Source of the DNA: Gaiellaceae bacterium
Lineage (GTDB): Bacteria; Actinomycetota; Thermoleophilia; Gaiellales; Gaiellaceae
Assembly (NCBI GenBank): GCA_026002995.1
Contig: BPGK01000001.1
Span: 186,001-250,000 of the forward strand
Length of the DNA: 64,000 nucleotides
Direction of reading: 5' to 3'
Positions within the stretch are counted from its first letter, which is position 1; each line of letters begins with the position of its first letter. The position numbers and the translations under genes are program-made. This document shows, in pieces, positions 32,644 to 41,425 of the stretch. Under the pieces are notes generated by a model, which saw only the letters and a program-made list of their open reading frames with translations, ran no database searches and had not been told where the DNA came from.

Positions 32644-34071
32644 ATGAAAGCCGGGACACGCACGATCTGGACGTTCGCGATCACGTCGATCGCGCTCTTC
32701 ATGGTCGTGCTCGACAACCTCGTCGTCTCGACGGCGATCCCCGCCATCCGCGTCGACCTCGGCACGACGCTCGAGCAGCTCGAGTGGACGGTCAACGCCT
32801 ACACCCTCACGTTCGCCGTGTTCCTGCTCACGGGCGCGGCGCTCGGCGACCGCTTCGGCCGCAAGCGCATGTTCATGCTCGGGGTCGGGATCTTCACCGG
32901 CGCGTCTTGGCTCGCCGCCCTTGCTCCGTCGGCCGACTGGCTCGTCGCGGCCCGTGCGCTGCAGGGTCTCGGTGGCGCCATCGTCACCCCGCTGACGCTG
33001 ACGCTTCTCAGCGCGTCCGTGAGCCGTGAGCGGCGCGGGGCCGCCCTCGGGGCGTGGTCGGCGATCGCGGGCCTCGCGGTCGCGATGGGGCCGGTCGTCG
33101 GCGGCGCCGTCGTGTCCGGCATCTCGTGGCAGTGGATCTTCTGGCTGAACGTCCCGGTGGGGCTCGTACTGCTGCCGCTCGCGACGCAGCTCGCGGAGTC
33201 GAAGGGGCCGGACAAGGCGCTCGACCTGCTCGGTCTCGGACTTGCGAGCCTCGGGTTGCTCGGCATCGTCTGGGGCCTGATCCACGGAAACGGCGACGGC
33301 TGGACGAGCCCGCAGATCGTCGGCGCGCTCGCCGCCGGGGTGGCGCTGCTCGCTGGCTTCGTCGCCTGGGAGCTCCGGGCCCGGGCGCCGATGCTGCCGA
33401 TGCGCTTCTTCCGCGAGCGGGCGTTCTCCGCCGCGAACGGCGCGTCGCTCTTCATGTACTTCGGGATGTTCGGCTCGATCTTCCTGCTGACGCAGTTCTT
33501 CCAGACGGCTCAGGGCTACAGCGCCTTCGAGTCCGGGCTGCGCGTCCTGCCGTGGACGGCGATGCCGATGCTCGTCGCGCCGATCGCCGGAGCGCTCTCC
33601 GACCGGATCGGCGGCCGGCCGCTGATGGCGACGGGCCTGGCGCTGCAGGCGCTCGGGCTCGCCTGGATCGCCGCGGTGACGACACCGACGGTCGGCTACA
33701 CGTCGCTGGTGGGGCCGTTCGTCGTCTCGGGCATCGGCATGGGGATGTTCTTCGCCCCGGTCGCCAACGTCGTCCTCTCAGCGGTGAAGCCCGTCGAGGA
33801 GGGCAAGGCGTCCGGCGCCAACAACGCCATCCGGGAGGTCGGCGGCGTGCTCGGCGTCGCGGTGCTGGCGACGATCTTCGCCCGCGAGGGCGGCTACGCG
33901 ACCGCCCAGACGTTCGTTGACGGGCTCGTGCCCGCGATGTGGTTCGGTGCCGCAGTCGTCGGACTGGGAGCCCTGTCGGCGCTGCTCGTCCCGCGGAAGC
34001 GTCGACAGGTCGAGGTCGAGCTCTTGATCCCAGAGCCGGAGCTCGCCGCTCCGCAGCCCGAGGCAGCCTGA
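32644..34071 (+). CDS. MFS drug-efflux transporter, DHA2 (14-helix, EmrB/QacA) family
   Basis: This 475-residue proton-driven multidrug exporter has about 14 hydrophobic helices. Motif A-like GAALGDRFGRKRMFMLG follows helix 2 (about residues 66-82). LVVSTAIPAIRVDLG (motif D1 region) is at about 25-39. RALQGLGGAIVTPLTLTL is motif B (its Arg conserved), and GPVVGGAVVSGISWQWIFWLNVPVG (key GPVVGGAV and WQWIFWLNVPVG) is motif C with the DHA2-typical WRWIFxIN-like segment. The C-terminus is acidic and cytosolic. It follows tetR by 70 bases and has its own operator copy, so it is likely induced when the repressor is released. Substrate unknown. Confidence 0.93.
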   Translation: MKAGTRTIWTFAITSIALFMVVLDNLVVSTAIPAIRVDLGTTLEQLEWTVNAYTLTFAVFLLTGAALGDRFGRKRMFMLGVGIFTGASWLAALAPSADWLVAARALQGLGGAIVTPLTLTLLSASVSRERRGAALGAWSAIAGLAVAMGPVVGGAVVSGISWQWIFWLNVPVGLVLLPLATQLAESKGPDKALDLLGLGLASLGLLGIVWGLIHGNGDGWTSPQIVGALAAGVALLAGFVAWELRARAPMLPMRFFRERAFSAANGASLFMYFGMFGSIFLLTQFFQTAQGYSAFESGLRVLPWTAMPMLVAPIAGALSDRIGGRPLMATGLALQALGLAWIAAVTTPTVGYTSLVGPFVVSGIGMGMFFAPVANVVLSAVKPVEEGKASGANNAIREVGGVLGVAVLATIFAREGGYATAQTFVDGLVPAMWFGAAVVGLGALSALLVPRKRRQVEVELLIPEPELAAPQPEAA

Positions 34072-34105
34072 CGAGTTGCGGTACGGGGTCTGCGGTACGC
34101 GGTAC

Positions 34106-34154
34106 GGGGTCAGGTCCCTCGTGTTGCGAGGTGCAACGATCGGGACCTGACCCC
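34106..34154. repeat. REP-like hairpin (GGGGTCAGGTCCC family)
   Basis: The left arm is 34106-34127 (GGGGTCAGGTCCCTCGTG then TTGC) and the right arm is 34133-34154 (ending GGGACCTGACCCC), with a five-base loop and a few central mismatches. The outer arm matches the repeats at 23447-23590 apart from one base change (GGTCTC versus GGTCCC). It lies 35 bases after the transporter stop. Just upstream, GGTACGGGGTC occurs twice (about 34080 and 34101) as a short direct repeat. Confidence 0.7.
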
Positions 34155-34277
34155 GGCTGTTGCGTCTGCGGGGCGGCGCGGAGCGCCCGATCGCGTCCCT
34201 CCACGCTGGTACCGTCGCCGCGTGGCGCCCGAGCACGCTTTCGGCTGCGCGCCCGTTCCTGCGCACGGAGCGGCCGC

Positions 34278-35249
34278 GTGAGGCGAACGACGCGCATCGT
34301 CGGAACGCTCGTCCTGACGGCGGCTGCGGTCGCGTACCTTGCTTGGAAGATCGACCTCGGGACGACGGTCGAGGTTCTCCGCACCGCGAGTCTGGGCTGG
34401 TTCGCGCTCGCCGTCGCGATCATGGTGCTCACGGTGCCCGTGCTCGCCGCGCGCTGGGGCTGGCTGTTGCGGGCGCAGGGCATGGAGGAGCGCCTGCGCT
34501 GGCTCACCCGCACGTACTTCGCGGCGTACACCGCCGGGCAAGTCCTGCCGACCTCCCTCGGCGGAGACGCGCTCCGCGTGGTCGAGACCGCACGTCGCCA
34601 CTCTGGCCGCACCGCGGTCGCCACCGGCATCGTGCTCCTCGAGCGCGGGCTCGGAGGCGCCGCGACAGTGCTGCTCGGCGCAGTCGGCTTCCTCCTCTCG
34701 ATCGGCCACTTCGATGTCAGCGCGTACCTCTGGATCGAGGGCGTCTTCGTGTTCGGCACGATCGTCCTCTCGTTCCTCTTCTTCGCCCGGTCCGCGCGTC
34801 CGCTGCTCCGTCTCGCGCAGCCGCTGCTCGAGCGTCTGCGGATCGCGAGCCCCCTCCGTGCGTTCTACGAGGGGATCCACCACTACCGCGGCCGTCCACG
34901 CGTGCTCGGCACGGTGCTCGTCGTCACGCTCGCGGTGCAGGCCGTCCGGATCCTCGCCATCTGGGCGTCGGCGAAGGCGGTGGGGATCGACCTCGACGTG
35001 CGCGTCTACTACGTGATGGGCCCGCTCCTCTTCCTCGTCATGCTCGTGCCCTTCACGCTGAACGGCATCGCTGTGCGGGAGGCCTTCTTCGTGAGCTTCC
35101 TCGGCACGCTCGGCGTGAGCGCGAACGAGGCGTTCGCAGCCGGGTTCGTCTACTTCCTCGTCGTCGTCTGCCTCGCACTGCCGGGAGCGGTCTTCCTCGT
35201 GGCGAGCGGCCTGCGCGGCGGCGCGCGCCCGCGGGTGGAGCATGGCTGA
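34278..35249 (+). CDS. Lysylphosphatidylglycerol synthase TM-type (UPF0104) flippase-like protein
   Basis: This 323-residue membrane protein has eight or so helices of the UPF0104/LPG-synthase transmembrane family, often encoded in lipid or glycan transport loci. Visible hallmarks are AYTAGQVLPTSLGGDALRVVE (key QVLPTSLGGDALR, about residue 92), LLERGLGGAATVLLG, and near the end PFTLNGIAVREAFFV, where the conserved P.S.GG.G.RE pattern appears as NGIAVREA. It lacks the soluble aminoacyl-transferase domain of MprF. GTG 34278 gives a short basic lead before the first helix. It overlaps the following glycosyltransferase gene by eight bases, so it may act with it in moving a lipid-linked sugar. Confidence 0.84.
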   Translation: MRRTTRIVGTLVLTAAAVAYLAWKIDLGTTVEVLRTASLGWFALAVAIMVLTVPVLAARWGWLLRAQGMEERLRWLTRTYFAAYTAGQVLPTSLGGDALRVVETARRHSGRTAVATGIVLLERGLGGAATVLLGAVGFLLSIGHFDVSAYLWIEGVFVFGTIVLSFLFFARSARPLLRLAQPLLERLRIASPLRAFYEGIHHYRGRPRVLGTVLVVTLAVQAVRILAIWASAKAVGIDLDVRVYYVMGPLLFLVMLVPFTLNGIAVREAFFVSFLGTLGVSANEAFAAGFVYFLVVVCLALPGAVFLVASGLRGGARPRVEHG

Positions 35250-36144
35250 GGGCCCGCGCGTCCCTGACGTCGCCGTCGTCGTCGTCACCTACGACGCCCT
35301 GCCCTGGATCGAGCAGTGCCTGACGAGCGTCGCGGGCACGCCGACGGTGGTGGTCGACCACGGCTCTCGCGACGGCACCGTGCCGTTCGTGCGCGAGCGG
35401 TTCCCGGAGGTGCGCGTGCTCGAGCAGGAGAACCTCGGCCTCGGAGCGGGGTGGAACCGTGGGGTGCGCGAGACCGAGAGTCGGTACGTCCTACTCCTCA
35501 ACGCCGACGCCTGGCTTCTCGGCGACGCGCTCGAGCGGCTCGTCGCCTTCGCGGACGCGCATCCGCGAGCCGCCGTCGTCGGGCCACGTCTGCGCTACCC
35601 CGACGGACGGCTCCAGCGGTCGGTGCGCGGCTTCCCGACCCTCTGGCGGCTGGCGACGGAGTACCTCTTCCTCCGCAAGCTCGCTCCGCGGACGCAGGCG
35701 CTCAACGCGTTCTACGCAGGGGGGTTCGACCACGACGAGGTGCGGAAGGCGGAGTTCCTCATGGGCGCCTGCCTGCTCGTCCGCCGCGCGGCGATCGAGG
35801 AGGTGGGGGGGCTCGACGAGGAGTACTTCCTCTTCAGTGAGGAGACGGACTGGTGCTACCGCTTCCGGCAGGCGGGGTGGGAGGTCGTCTTCTTCCCAGG
35901 CGCCGAGTGCGTGCACGTCGGAGGCGCGTCGCACGGGGGTCGCATGTATCGCGAGATCCTGCGGGGGCACCTCCGGTTCCTCGCCAAGCATCGCGGCCCG
36001 CGCGAGGCCGAGCGCGCCCGGAAGCTCCTGCTCCTCGCGATGCGCCTGCGCGCGCGCGTCTTCCGTAGGGAGCGGGCAGCGCTCGCGCGCGAGCTGGCCG
36101 ACTGGCTCGCGTCCGGCTCCGCCGCCGACCTGCTCGAGCGGTGA
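35242..36144 (+). CDS. GT2-family glycosyltransferase (rhamnosyltransferase-like)
   Basis: This 300-residue GT-A enzyme has the N-terminus DVAVVVVTYDALPWIEQCL, then VVVDHGSRDGT as the first nucleotide-binding strand-loop and NLGLGAGWNRG. The DxD-type site is LLLNADAWLL (about 89-98), and the acceptor helix is MGACLLVRRAAIEEVGGLDEEYFLFSEETDWCYR (key DEEYFLFSEETDW, about 193-205), which is the ED..D pattern of WbbL/rhamnosyltransferase-like enzymes. A basic C-terminal helix follows, likely for membrane attachment. ATG 35242 lies within the last codons of the preceding gene, and its stop overlaps the GTG of the next gene. Sugar and acceptor are unknown. Confidence 0.9.
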   Translation: MAEGPRVPDVAVVVVTYDALPWIEQCLTSVAGTPTVVVDHGSRDGTVPFVRERFPEVRVLEQENLGLGAGWNRGVRETESRYVLLLNADAWLLGDALERLVAFADAHPRAAVVGPRLRYPDGRLQRSVRGFPTLWRLATEYLFLRKLAPRTQALNAFYAGGFDHDEVRKAEFLMGACLLVRRAAIEEVGGLDEEYFLFSEETDWCYRFRQAGWEVVFFPGAECVHVGGASHGGRMYREILRGHLRFLAKHRGPREAERARKLLLLAMRLRARVFRRERAALARELADWLASGSAADLLER

Positions 36145-38075
36145 GCGGGATCCTCCTCGCGCTCCGACTCACGGGCGCGCTCGCGCTCGTGCTGGCACCG
36201 GGATGGCTCCTCGCTCGCGTCCTCGGCGTGCGCGGGCTCGCCGCGACACTCGTCTGGTCGCTCACCGTCGTCTTCGGCGCCCTCGTCGTGACGTTCGCTG
36301 TCGGCGGCTCGATCGACCTCGCGCTCGCGCTCCTCCTCGTCGCGGCGATCCTCCTCCTCGTCGCGATGCGCGTACGCCGCCGCGCCAGTGGAGGCGTCCG
36401 TGCGCCTGGGAGGCGGTGGGCGGCCGCTGCGGGGGCGGCGGTCGGGCTCCTGCTCTGGCCGATCGCCGACTCGGTGCAAGGCGACGGCCTCTTCCACCTC
36501 GCCCGGACGAGGAAGCTCCTCGAGCTCGACGACCTCTCCCTTCGCGCGGTCGGGGAGTTCGCCGACGCGAGCTTGCATCCCGGGTACGCCTTCCCCCTCT
36601 GGCACGGCTTCCTCGCGCTCATCGCACGTCTGGCGGGAGCAGACCCCGAAGAGGTCGTCCGTCTGCTCCCGGCGCTGCTCGCTCCGCTTGCGGTCGTGCT
36701 CGCGTACGAGGTCGGATGGGCGCTCTTCCGCCGCACGTGGGCGGCAGGCGCCGTTGTCGGCGCGCAGCTCGCCCTCGTCTGCTTCGCGCCGCCGAGCGGA
36801 GGGGCCTATCGGGTGCTCGCGCTGCCGGCCACCTCGTCGACGGAGCTGCTTGTGCCGGCGGCGCTCGCGCTCGCGCTCGTCTGCGTCCGCGGCCCCTCGT
36901 GGCCGCTCCTCGCCTCGACGGCCGCTGCCGGCCTCGTGCTCGCGGTCGTCCATCCGACCTACGCGCTCTTCCTCTGGGTCCCCTTCGTCGGATTCCTCGG
37001 CACCAGGCTGCTCTGGGAGCGTCGCGACCTCCGCACGGGCGCTCTCGCGCTCGGGGCGCTCGCCCTGCCGGCAGCCCTGTTCATGCTCTGGCTTCTGCCG
37101 ACGATCCGGGAGACGGTGTCGGTCTCCCCCGACGCCGACGAGGTGCGGCGGGCGCTCCGCCAGTACGCGAGCCAGCTCGACGTTCGCTCGGAGTCGAGCT
37201 ACAGCCTCGCCGCGGAGGTCTTCACGCGGCGCGGCGCAGTGGCGATCGCCGCGCTGCTCCTGATCCCGCTTGCCGGCCTCGCGGCGCGCCGGCGCTGGGC
37301 GGCGTACGTCGTCGGCGGCTCGCTCGCGGTCTTCGCGCTCACGCTCGTCCCGTTCGTGTTCCCGATCTTCTCCGATCTCGTGTCGGTCTCGCAGTCGCGT
37401 CGGCTCGCGGGCTTCCTCCCCCTCGCCTTCGCCTTCGCGGGTGGGCTCGGGGTACTCGCGCGGCTGCTCGGGCCATTCGTGCTCCCGCTCGCGCTCGTCG
37501 CCGGGATCCTCCTCCAGTGGGTCTACCCGGGCGACTTCGGGTACGTGCTTCGCGATCCGGGGCCGGCGCTCGTCACCTGGGTCGGCGCCGTGGGCGCGGT
37601 CGTCGCGCTCGTCGTGGGCCTGCGCGGGCGGAGGCCCGCGCTCGAGGCGCCGGCGTCGCTCGCCGCCGCGCTCTTCCTGGCGCCGGTGCTCGCCGTAGGG
37701 CTCTGGAGCTGGTCGGCTCCAGCCCCCGATCCGGGCGCGCTCACGCCCGGCCTCGTCGCGGCGCTGCGCAGTGAGGTTCCGTCGCGGGCAGTCGTGTGGT
37801 CGGACCCGGAGACGAGCTTCCGGATCGGGGCGTACGCACCCGTGTACGTCGCCGTAGCGCCGCCGGGCCACGTCGCGAACACCGCGACGAATCGTCCCTA
37901 CGAGCGGGCCAGGGACGCGCGCCGGTTCGTGCGCACCGGCGATCTCGGCATCCCGCGGAGCTACGGGGCGGAGTACCTCGTCGTCGACCGACGGCTCGGA
38001 GAGCGCGCCTTCGATCTCCCTGTGCTCTACCGGGATGAGCGGTTCACGCTCTACCGGCTCGTGGGCGCTCCGTAG
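36141..38075 (+). CDS. Large multi-helix membrane protein, GT-C glycosyltransferase-like
   Basis: This 644-residue protein has about 13-15 predicted membrane helices and a C-terminal outer domain from about residue 535 (SRAVVWSDPETSFRIGAYA). The first large outer loop holds IADSVQGDGLFHLARTRKLL (Asp 110, Asp 115 and His 119), a pattern similar to the catalytic acidic loop of GT-C polyprenyl-phosphate-dependent glycosyltransferases. This supports a GT-C call but does not prove it. GTG 36141 overlaps the GT2 stop. Its last 25 bases overlap the convergent hyuB-like gene. A role in final sugar transfer to a surface glycan fits the neighbours; a plain membrane protein is the alternative. Confidence 0.72.
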   Translation: MSGILLALRLTGALALVLAPGWLLARVLGVRGLAATLVWSLTVVFGALVVTFAVGGSIDLALALLLVAAILLLVAMRVRRRASGGVRAPGRRWAAAAGAAVGLLLWPIADSVQGDGLFHLARTRKLLELDDLSLRAVGEFADASLHPGYAFPLWHGFLALIARLAGADPEEVVRLLPALLAPLAVVLAYEVGWALFRRTWAAGAVVGAQLALVCFAPPSGGAYRVLALPATSSTELLVPAALALALVCVRGPSWPLLASTAAAGLVLAVVHPTYALFLWVPFVGFLGTRLLWERRDLRTGALALGALALPAALFMLWLLPTIRETVSVSPDADEVRRALRQYASQLDVRSESSYSLAAEVFTRRGAVAIAALLLIPLAGLAARRRWAAYVVGGSLAVFALTLVPFVFPIFSDLVSVSQSRRLAGFLPLAFAFAGGLGVLARLLGPFVLPLALVAGILLQWVYPGDFGYVLRDPGPALVTWVGAVGAVVALVVGLRGRRPALEAPASLAAALFLAPVLAVGLWSWSAPAPDPGALTPGLVAALRSEVPSRAVVWSDPETSFRIGAYAPVYVAVAPPGHVANTATNRPYERARDARRFVRTGDLGIPRSYGAEYLVVDRRLGERAFDLPVLYRDERFTLYRLVGAP

Positions 38076-39562
38076 CCGCCGCCGCCCGGCGTCTCGATGC
38101 GCAGCACGTCTCCCGGCTCGAGGTCGACCGTCGTGAACGCGGGCAGCTCCCTCCCGTTCAGGAGGTTGCGGCCGGGGAGCCCGTCGTTGCCACCCGCCTC
38201 GCCGCGCGGTGCCTGCGCTCGGCGCTGCGTCAGGAGAGAGAGGCGGCAGCGCTCGAGAACGCGGAGCTCGCGGACGACGCCGTCGCCGCCGCGGTGGAGC
38301 CCGCTACCTCCCGACCCGAGGCGGAGGGCGTAGCGCTCGACACGGAGCGGGTACGCGAGCTCGAGCGCCTCGATGGGGGTGGTCAGCGTGTTCGACATCG
38401 CGACGTGGACGCCCGACGGCCCGTCGGCATCGGGGCATGCGCCCTGGCCGCCGCCGATCGTCTCGTAGTACGTGAACCGCTCGTTGCCGAGGACGACGTT
38501 GTTCATCGTGCCCTGGCCCTGCGCCGGCACGGGCAGCGCTCGGCCGAGCGCGCGGAAGACGACGTCGACGATACGGCTCGAGGTCTCCGTGTTGCCCGCC
38601 GCGACGGCCGCCGGCGGCCGGGCGTTGACGAGGCACCCTTCCGGTGCGCGGACGGTGACGGGCGCGAAGGCGCCACCCGAGGCGGGGAGGTCGGGCGCCG
38701 TGAGGCAGCGAACGACGTAGAAGCACGCGGAGCGCGTGACGGCGAGCGGGCAGTTGAGGTTCCCGTCGTGCTGTGGCGCGGTGCCCGTGAAGTCGATCTC
38801 GATCGCGTCTCCGTCGATCGTGACCGTCGCTCTGATCGGGAGCTCGCCGTCGGGAGCCTCGAGGACGTCCTCGGCGCTGAAGCGCCCGTCGGGGAGCTCC
38901 CGGATCGCGGCGCGGACGACGCGCTCCGAGTAGGCGAGGAGCTCGTCCATCGCGGCGCTGACGCGTGCGCGACTCCGGCGCGCGCAGAGCTCGTCGAGTC
39001 GTCGGCCCGCGAGGTGGTGCGCCGCGAGCTGCGCGCGGAGGTCGCCGTATCGCTCCTCCGGGTTCCGCATCCTCGAGACGAGGGACGCGAGCGCGTTCTC
39101 GTCGAGGCGCGTCGGCGGGATGACGACGCCCTCCTCCTCGAGGCGTCGCGAGCGCGCGGGCAGGCTGCCCGGCTCCGACCCGCCGACGTCGGCGTGGTGC
39201 GCGCGCGAGACCGCGTACCCGAGCTCGTGGCGGGTGACGACGGTCAGATCCGGGAGGTGGGTGCCGCCGGTGTACGGGTCGTTCACGATCCAGGGCTCGC
39301 CGAGCGCCGGCTCCTGCGCGCGGACGGCCGCGACCGCCTCGGGCATGGCGCCCAGGTGGACGGGGATGTGCTCGGCCTGCGTTACCATGCGCCCCTCCTC
39401 GTCGAAGAGCGCGGTCGAGCAGTCTCGTCGCTCCTTGATGTTGGCCGAGAAGGCGGAGCGGATCAGGACGGCGCCCATCTCCTCGGCGATCGCCCGCAAC
39501 CCGGCTGCGATGACCTGGAGCTCGACGGGAAACCGCGGCTCGTCGTTCCCGGCTCGGGTCAT
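38051..39562 (-). CDS. Hydantoinase B/5-oxoprolinase B-type subunit
   Basis: This 503-residue protein of the hydantoinase B family works with the A subunit in ATP-dependent opening of hydantoin or 5-oxoproline rings (acetone carboxylase is a relative). Typical segments are VELQVIAAGLRAIAEEMGAVL, SANIKERRDCSTALFD, VNDPYTGGTHLPDLTVV (about 93-109), RAHHADVGGSEPGS and, near the end, GSGGSGLHRGGDGVVRELR followed by GGGGYGAP. Many of the His and Asp residues shared with the acetone carboxylase alpha-type fold are present. ATG 39562 overlaps the stop of the A subunit (ATGA), so the two are coupled. The substrate is not determinable; no carbamoylase or racemase gene is beside it. Confidence 0.9.
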   Translation of the reverse strand: MTRAGNDEPRFPVELQVIAAGLRAIAEEMGAVLIRSAFSANIKERRDCSTALFDEEGRMVTQAEHIPVHLGAMPEAVAAVRAQEPALGEPWIVNDPYTGGTHLPDLTVVTRHELGYAVSRAHHADVGGSEPGSLPARSRRLEEEGVVIPPTRLDENALASLVSRMRNPEERYGDLRAQLAAHHLAGRRLDELCARRSRARVSAAMDELLAYSERVVRAAIRELPDGRFSAEDVLEAPDGELPIRATVTIDGDAIEIDFTGTAPQHDGNLNCPLAVTRSACFYVVRCLTAPDLPASGGAFAPVTVRAPEGCLVNARPPAAVAAGNTETSSRIVDVVFRALGRALPVPAQGQGTMNNVVLGNERFTYYETIGGGQGACPDADGPSGVHVAMSNTLTTPIEALELAYPLRVERYALRLGSGGSGLHRGGDGVVRELRVLERCRLSLLTQRRAQAPRGEAGGNDGLPGRNLLNGRELPAFTTVDLEPGDVLRIETPGGGGYGAPTSR

Positions 39563-41307
39563 GCGGCCTTCTCCAGGTGGCGGAGGACGAGGGTGCCGTG
39601 CGCGTCGGTGGCTCCCTCCCAGCCGCGGGGAACCCAGGCGGTCGCACCGTCGAGCTCGAGCACTGCCGGGCCACGGACGGCTCGAGGAGGGCCGGAGATC
39701 TCGACCGGCGGTGCCCGCCGGACGTCCGCCGTGCGCACGGCGACGAGCTCGATCTCTCGCTCGCGGTCGGCGTACCCGTAGCGTTCCCGGTGTGCGGCGT
39801 GGAAGCGCTCGGCGAGGTCGGGGCCGAGGGGGATCGACAGCTCGAACGATTGTCCGCGGTACCGGAGGTCGGCCTCGCCGGTGGGAGGGAGCTCGCCGGC
39901 ATCTCCGAGTGGGACGAGGTACGAGCGGACGCGATCTCGCCGCTCGTCGGCTGCTGCGAGGCCGAGCGCCGAGAGGACTCCGGCTGCCGCGGGAACGAGG
40001 ACGGTACGGATCTCGAGCTCCTCCGCGAGCGCGCATGCGTGCAAGGGCCCGGCGCCGCCGAAGGCGACGAGAGCGAAGTCTCGCGGGTCGAGTCCCTGCT
40101 CGACGGAGACGACGCGCAGCGCCCGGGTCATCTCGGCGTTGACGACGTCGATCACGTCCTCCGGAGCGAGGGTGCCGAGCGCGCGGCGCGCGGCGTCGGG
40201 ATCGAGCGTGATCCCGCCCGGAAGGCGCTCCGGCAGGCGACCGAGCAGGAGGTTCGCGTCCGTCACGGTCGGGCGCAGACCGCCGCGCCCGTAGCACGCC
40301 GGTCCAGGGAAGGCGCCCGCGCTCTCGGGCCCGACGTGGAGCGCTCCACCGGCGTCCCTCCACGCGATGGAGCCGCCCCCCGCGCCGACGGTGTGTACGG
40401 CAAGCGTCGGCAGGCGGATCGGGTAGCCGGCGACGACGCGCTCGTGTTCGCGCCTGGCCGCACCGTTCACGATCGCGCAGACGTCGGTTGAGGTGCCGCC
40501 CATATCGAAGGAGAGCACGTTCGGGAAGCCCGAGAGCGCGGCGCTCTTCGCTGCGCCCACGACGCCCGCTGCCGGGCCGGAGAGGAGCGCGAAGGCTGCG
40601 TGTGCCGCTGCCTCCTCGATCGTCGCGACGCCGCCCGACGAGCGCATGACGAGGGGCTCCGGGAGGCCCTCCCGGATCGCAGCTCGTGCGAGCCGTCGCA
40701 GGTACGAGGCGAGGGCGGGACCGAGGTAGGCGTCGACGACTGCCGTCGAGGCGCGCTCGTACTCCCTGAGCTCGGGCGAGACCTCGTGCGAGGCAACGAC
40801 GTGGGCTCGTGGGTAGCGTTCACGGAGGTAGTGGGCGAGCGCGCGCTCGTGTGAGCTGTCCCGGTAGGAGTGGAGGAGACAGACGGCGATCGCTTCCGCG
40901 TCGATCTCCGGCAGCGACGAGAGGACGAGCGGCTCGAGCTCTCCATCGGGGCCGAGGCGGCCGCGCACCCCGTGGCAGCGCTCGAGCGGGACGAGCGGGG
41001 GCGGGTGATCGGCGCAGGGACGGTAGAGGTGCGCACGGGCTTGCCGGCGCAGGTGGAGGAGGTGCTCGAAGCCTGCGTTCGTGACGAAGGCGGTGCGCGC
41101 GCCGAGCCTCTCGAGGAGCGCGTTCGTGGCGATCGTCGTTCCGTGGGTGAAGCGCTCGATCTCATCGGCTCCGACCTCGCGCGCAGCAGCGATGACGGAC
41201 CCCTCCTGCCGAGGGAGGGTCGGAACCTTCGCCACGCGGAGCTCCCCGCCTGCGACGAGCACGGCGTCCGTGAACGTTCCCCCCACGTCGATGCCCAGGA
41301 CGGCCAC
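39559..41307 (-). CDS. Hydantoinase A/5-oxoprolinase A-type subunit
   Basis: This 582-residue ATP-dependent subunit has an actin-like fold. The ATP phosphate-1 motif GIDVGGTFTDAVLV is at about residues 5-18, THGTTIATNALLER follows, SFDMGGTSTDVC is the second phosphate motif, and TVGAGGGSIAW and FGGAGPLHACALAEEL complete the family pattern. GTG 41307 is preferred because it places the first strand directly at the start. A longer reading beginning in a palindrome at 41352 adds 15 residues unlike the family. It is transcribed away from the heme operon, with about 118 bases between the two starts. With the B subunit it would open a cyclic amide using ATP. Confidence 0.9.
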   Translation of the reverse strand: MAVLGIDVGGTFTDAVLVAGGELRVAKVPTLPRQEGSVIAAAREVGADEIERFTHGTTIATNALLERLGARTAFVTNAGFEHLLHLRRQARAHLYRPCADHPPPLVPLERCHGVRGRLGPDGELEPLVLSSLPEIDAEAIAVCLLHSYRDSSHERALAHYLRERYPRAHVVASHEVSPELREYERASTAVVDAYLGPALASYLRRLARAAIREGLPEPLVMRSSGGVATIEEAAAHAAFALLSGPAAGVVGAAKSAALSGFPNVLSFDMGGTSTDVCAIVNGAARREHERVVAGYPIRLPTLAVHTVGAGGGSIAWRDAGGALHVGPESAGAFPGPACYGRGGLRPTVTDANLLLGRLPERLPGGITLDPDAARRALGTLAPEDVIDVVNAEMTRALRVVSVEQGLDPRDFALVAFGGAGPLHACALAEELEIRTVLVPAAAGVLSALGLAAADERRDRVRSYLVPLGDAGELPPTGEADLRYRGQSFELSIPLGPDLAERFHAAHRERYGYADREREIELVAVRTADVRRAPPVEISGPPRAVRGPAVLELDGATAWVPRGWEGATDAHGTLVLRHLEKAA

Positions 41308-41340
41308 GCGCGCATTCTGCGCTGTGGAAAGCGTGGAAAA

Positions 41341-41353
41341 GGTGTCAGACACC
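41341..41353. repeat. Short palindrome GGTGTCAGACACC
   Basis: A 13-base element with six-base arms around a single A lies between the divergent hydantoinase and heme genes. It resembles one arm of the 31924-31951 palindrome. It may be a REP-like fragment or a regulator site at this shared promoter region. Copies elsewhere in the genome would decide. Confidence 0.45.
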
Positions 41354-41425
41354 GTTCGAGGTACGGGCGCGGTTGAGCGGGAGGCTGTCCTACTCGGTCG
41401 TGGCCGCCGCGGAGTAGAGTCTGAG

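Noticed and set aside
41308-41352. Longer start for the hydantoinase A gene inside the GGTGTCAGACACC element
   Set aside because: The added 15 residues are unlike the family, whose first strand begins at GTG 41307.
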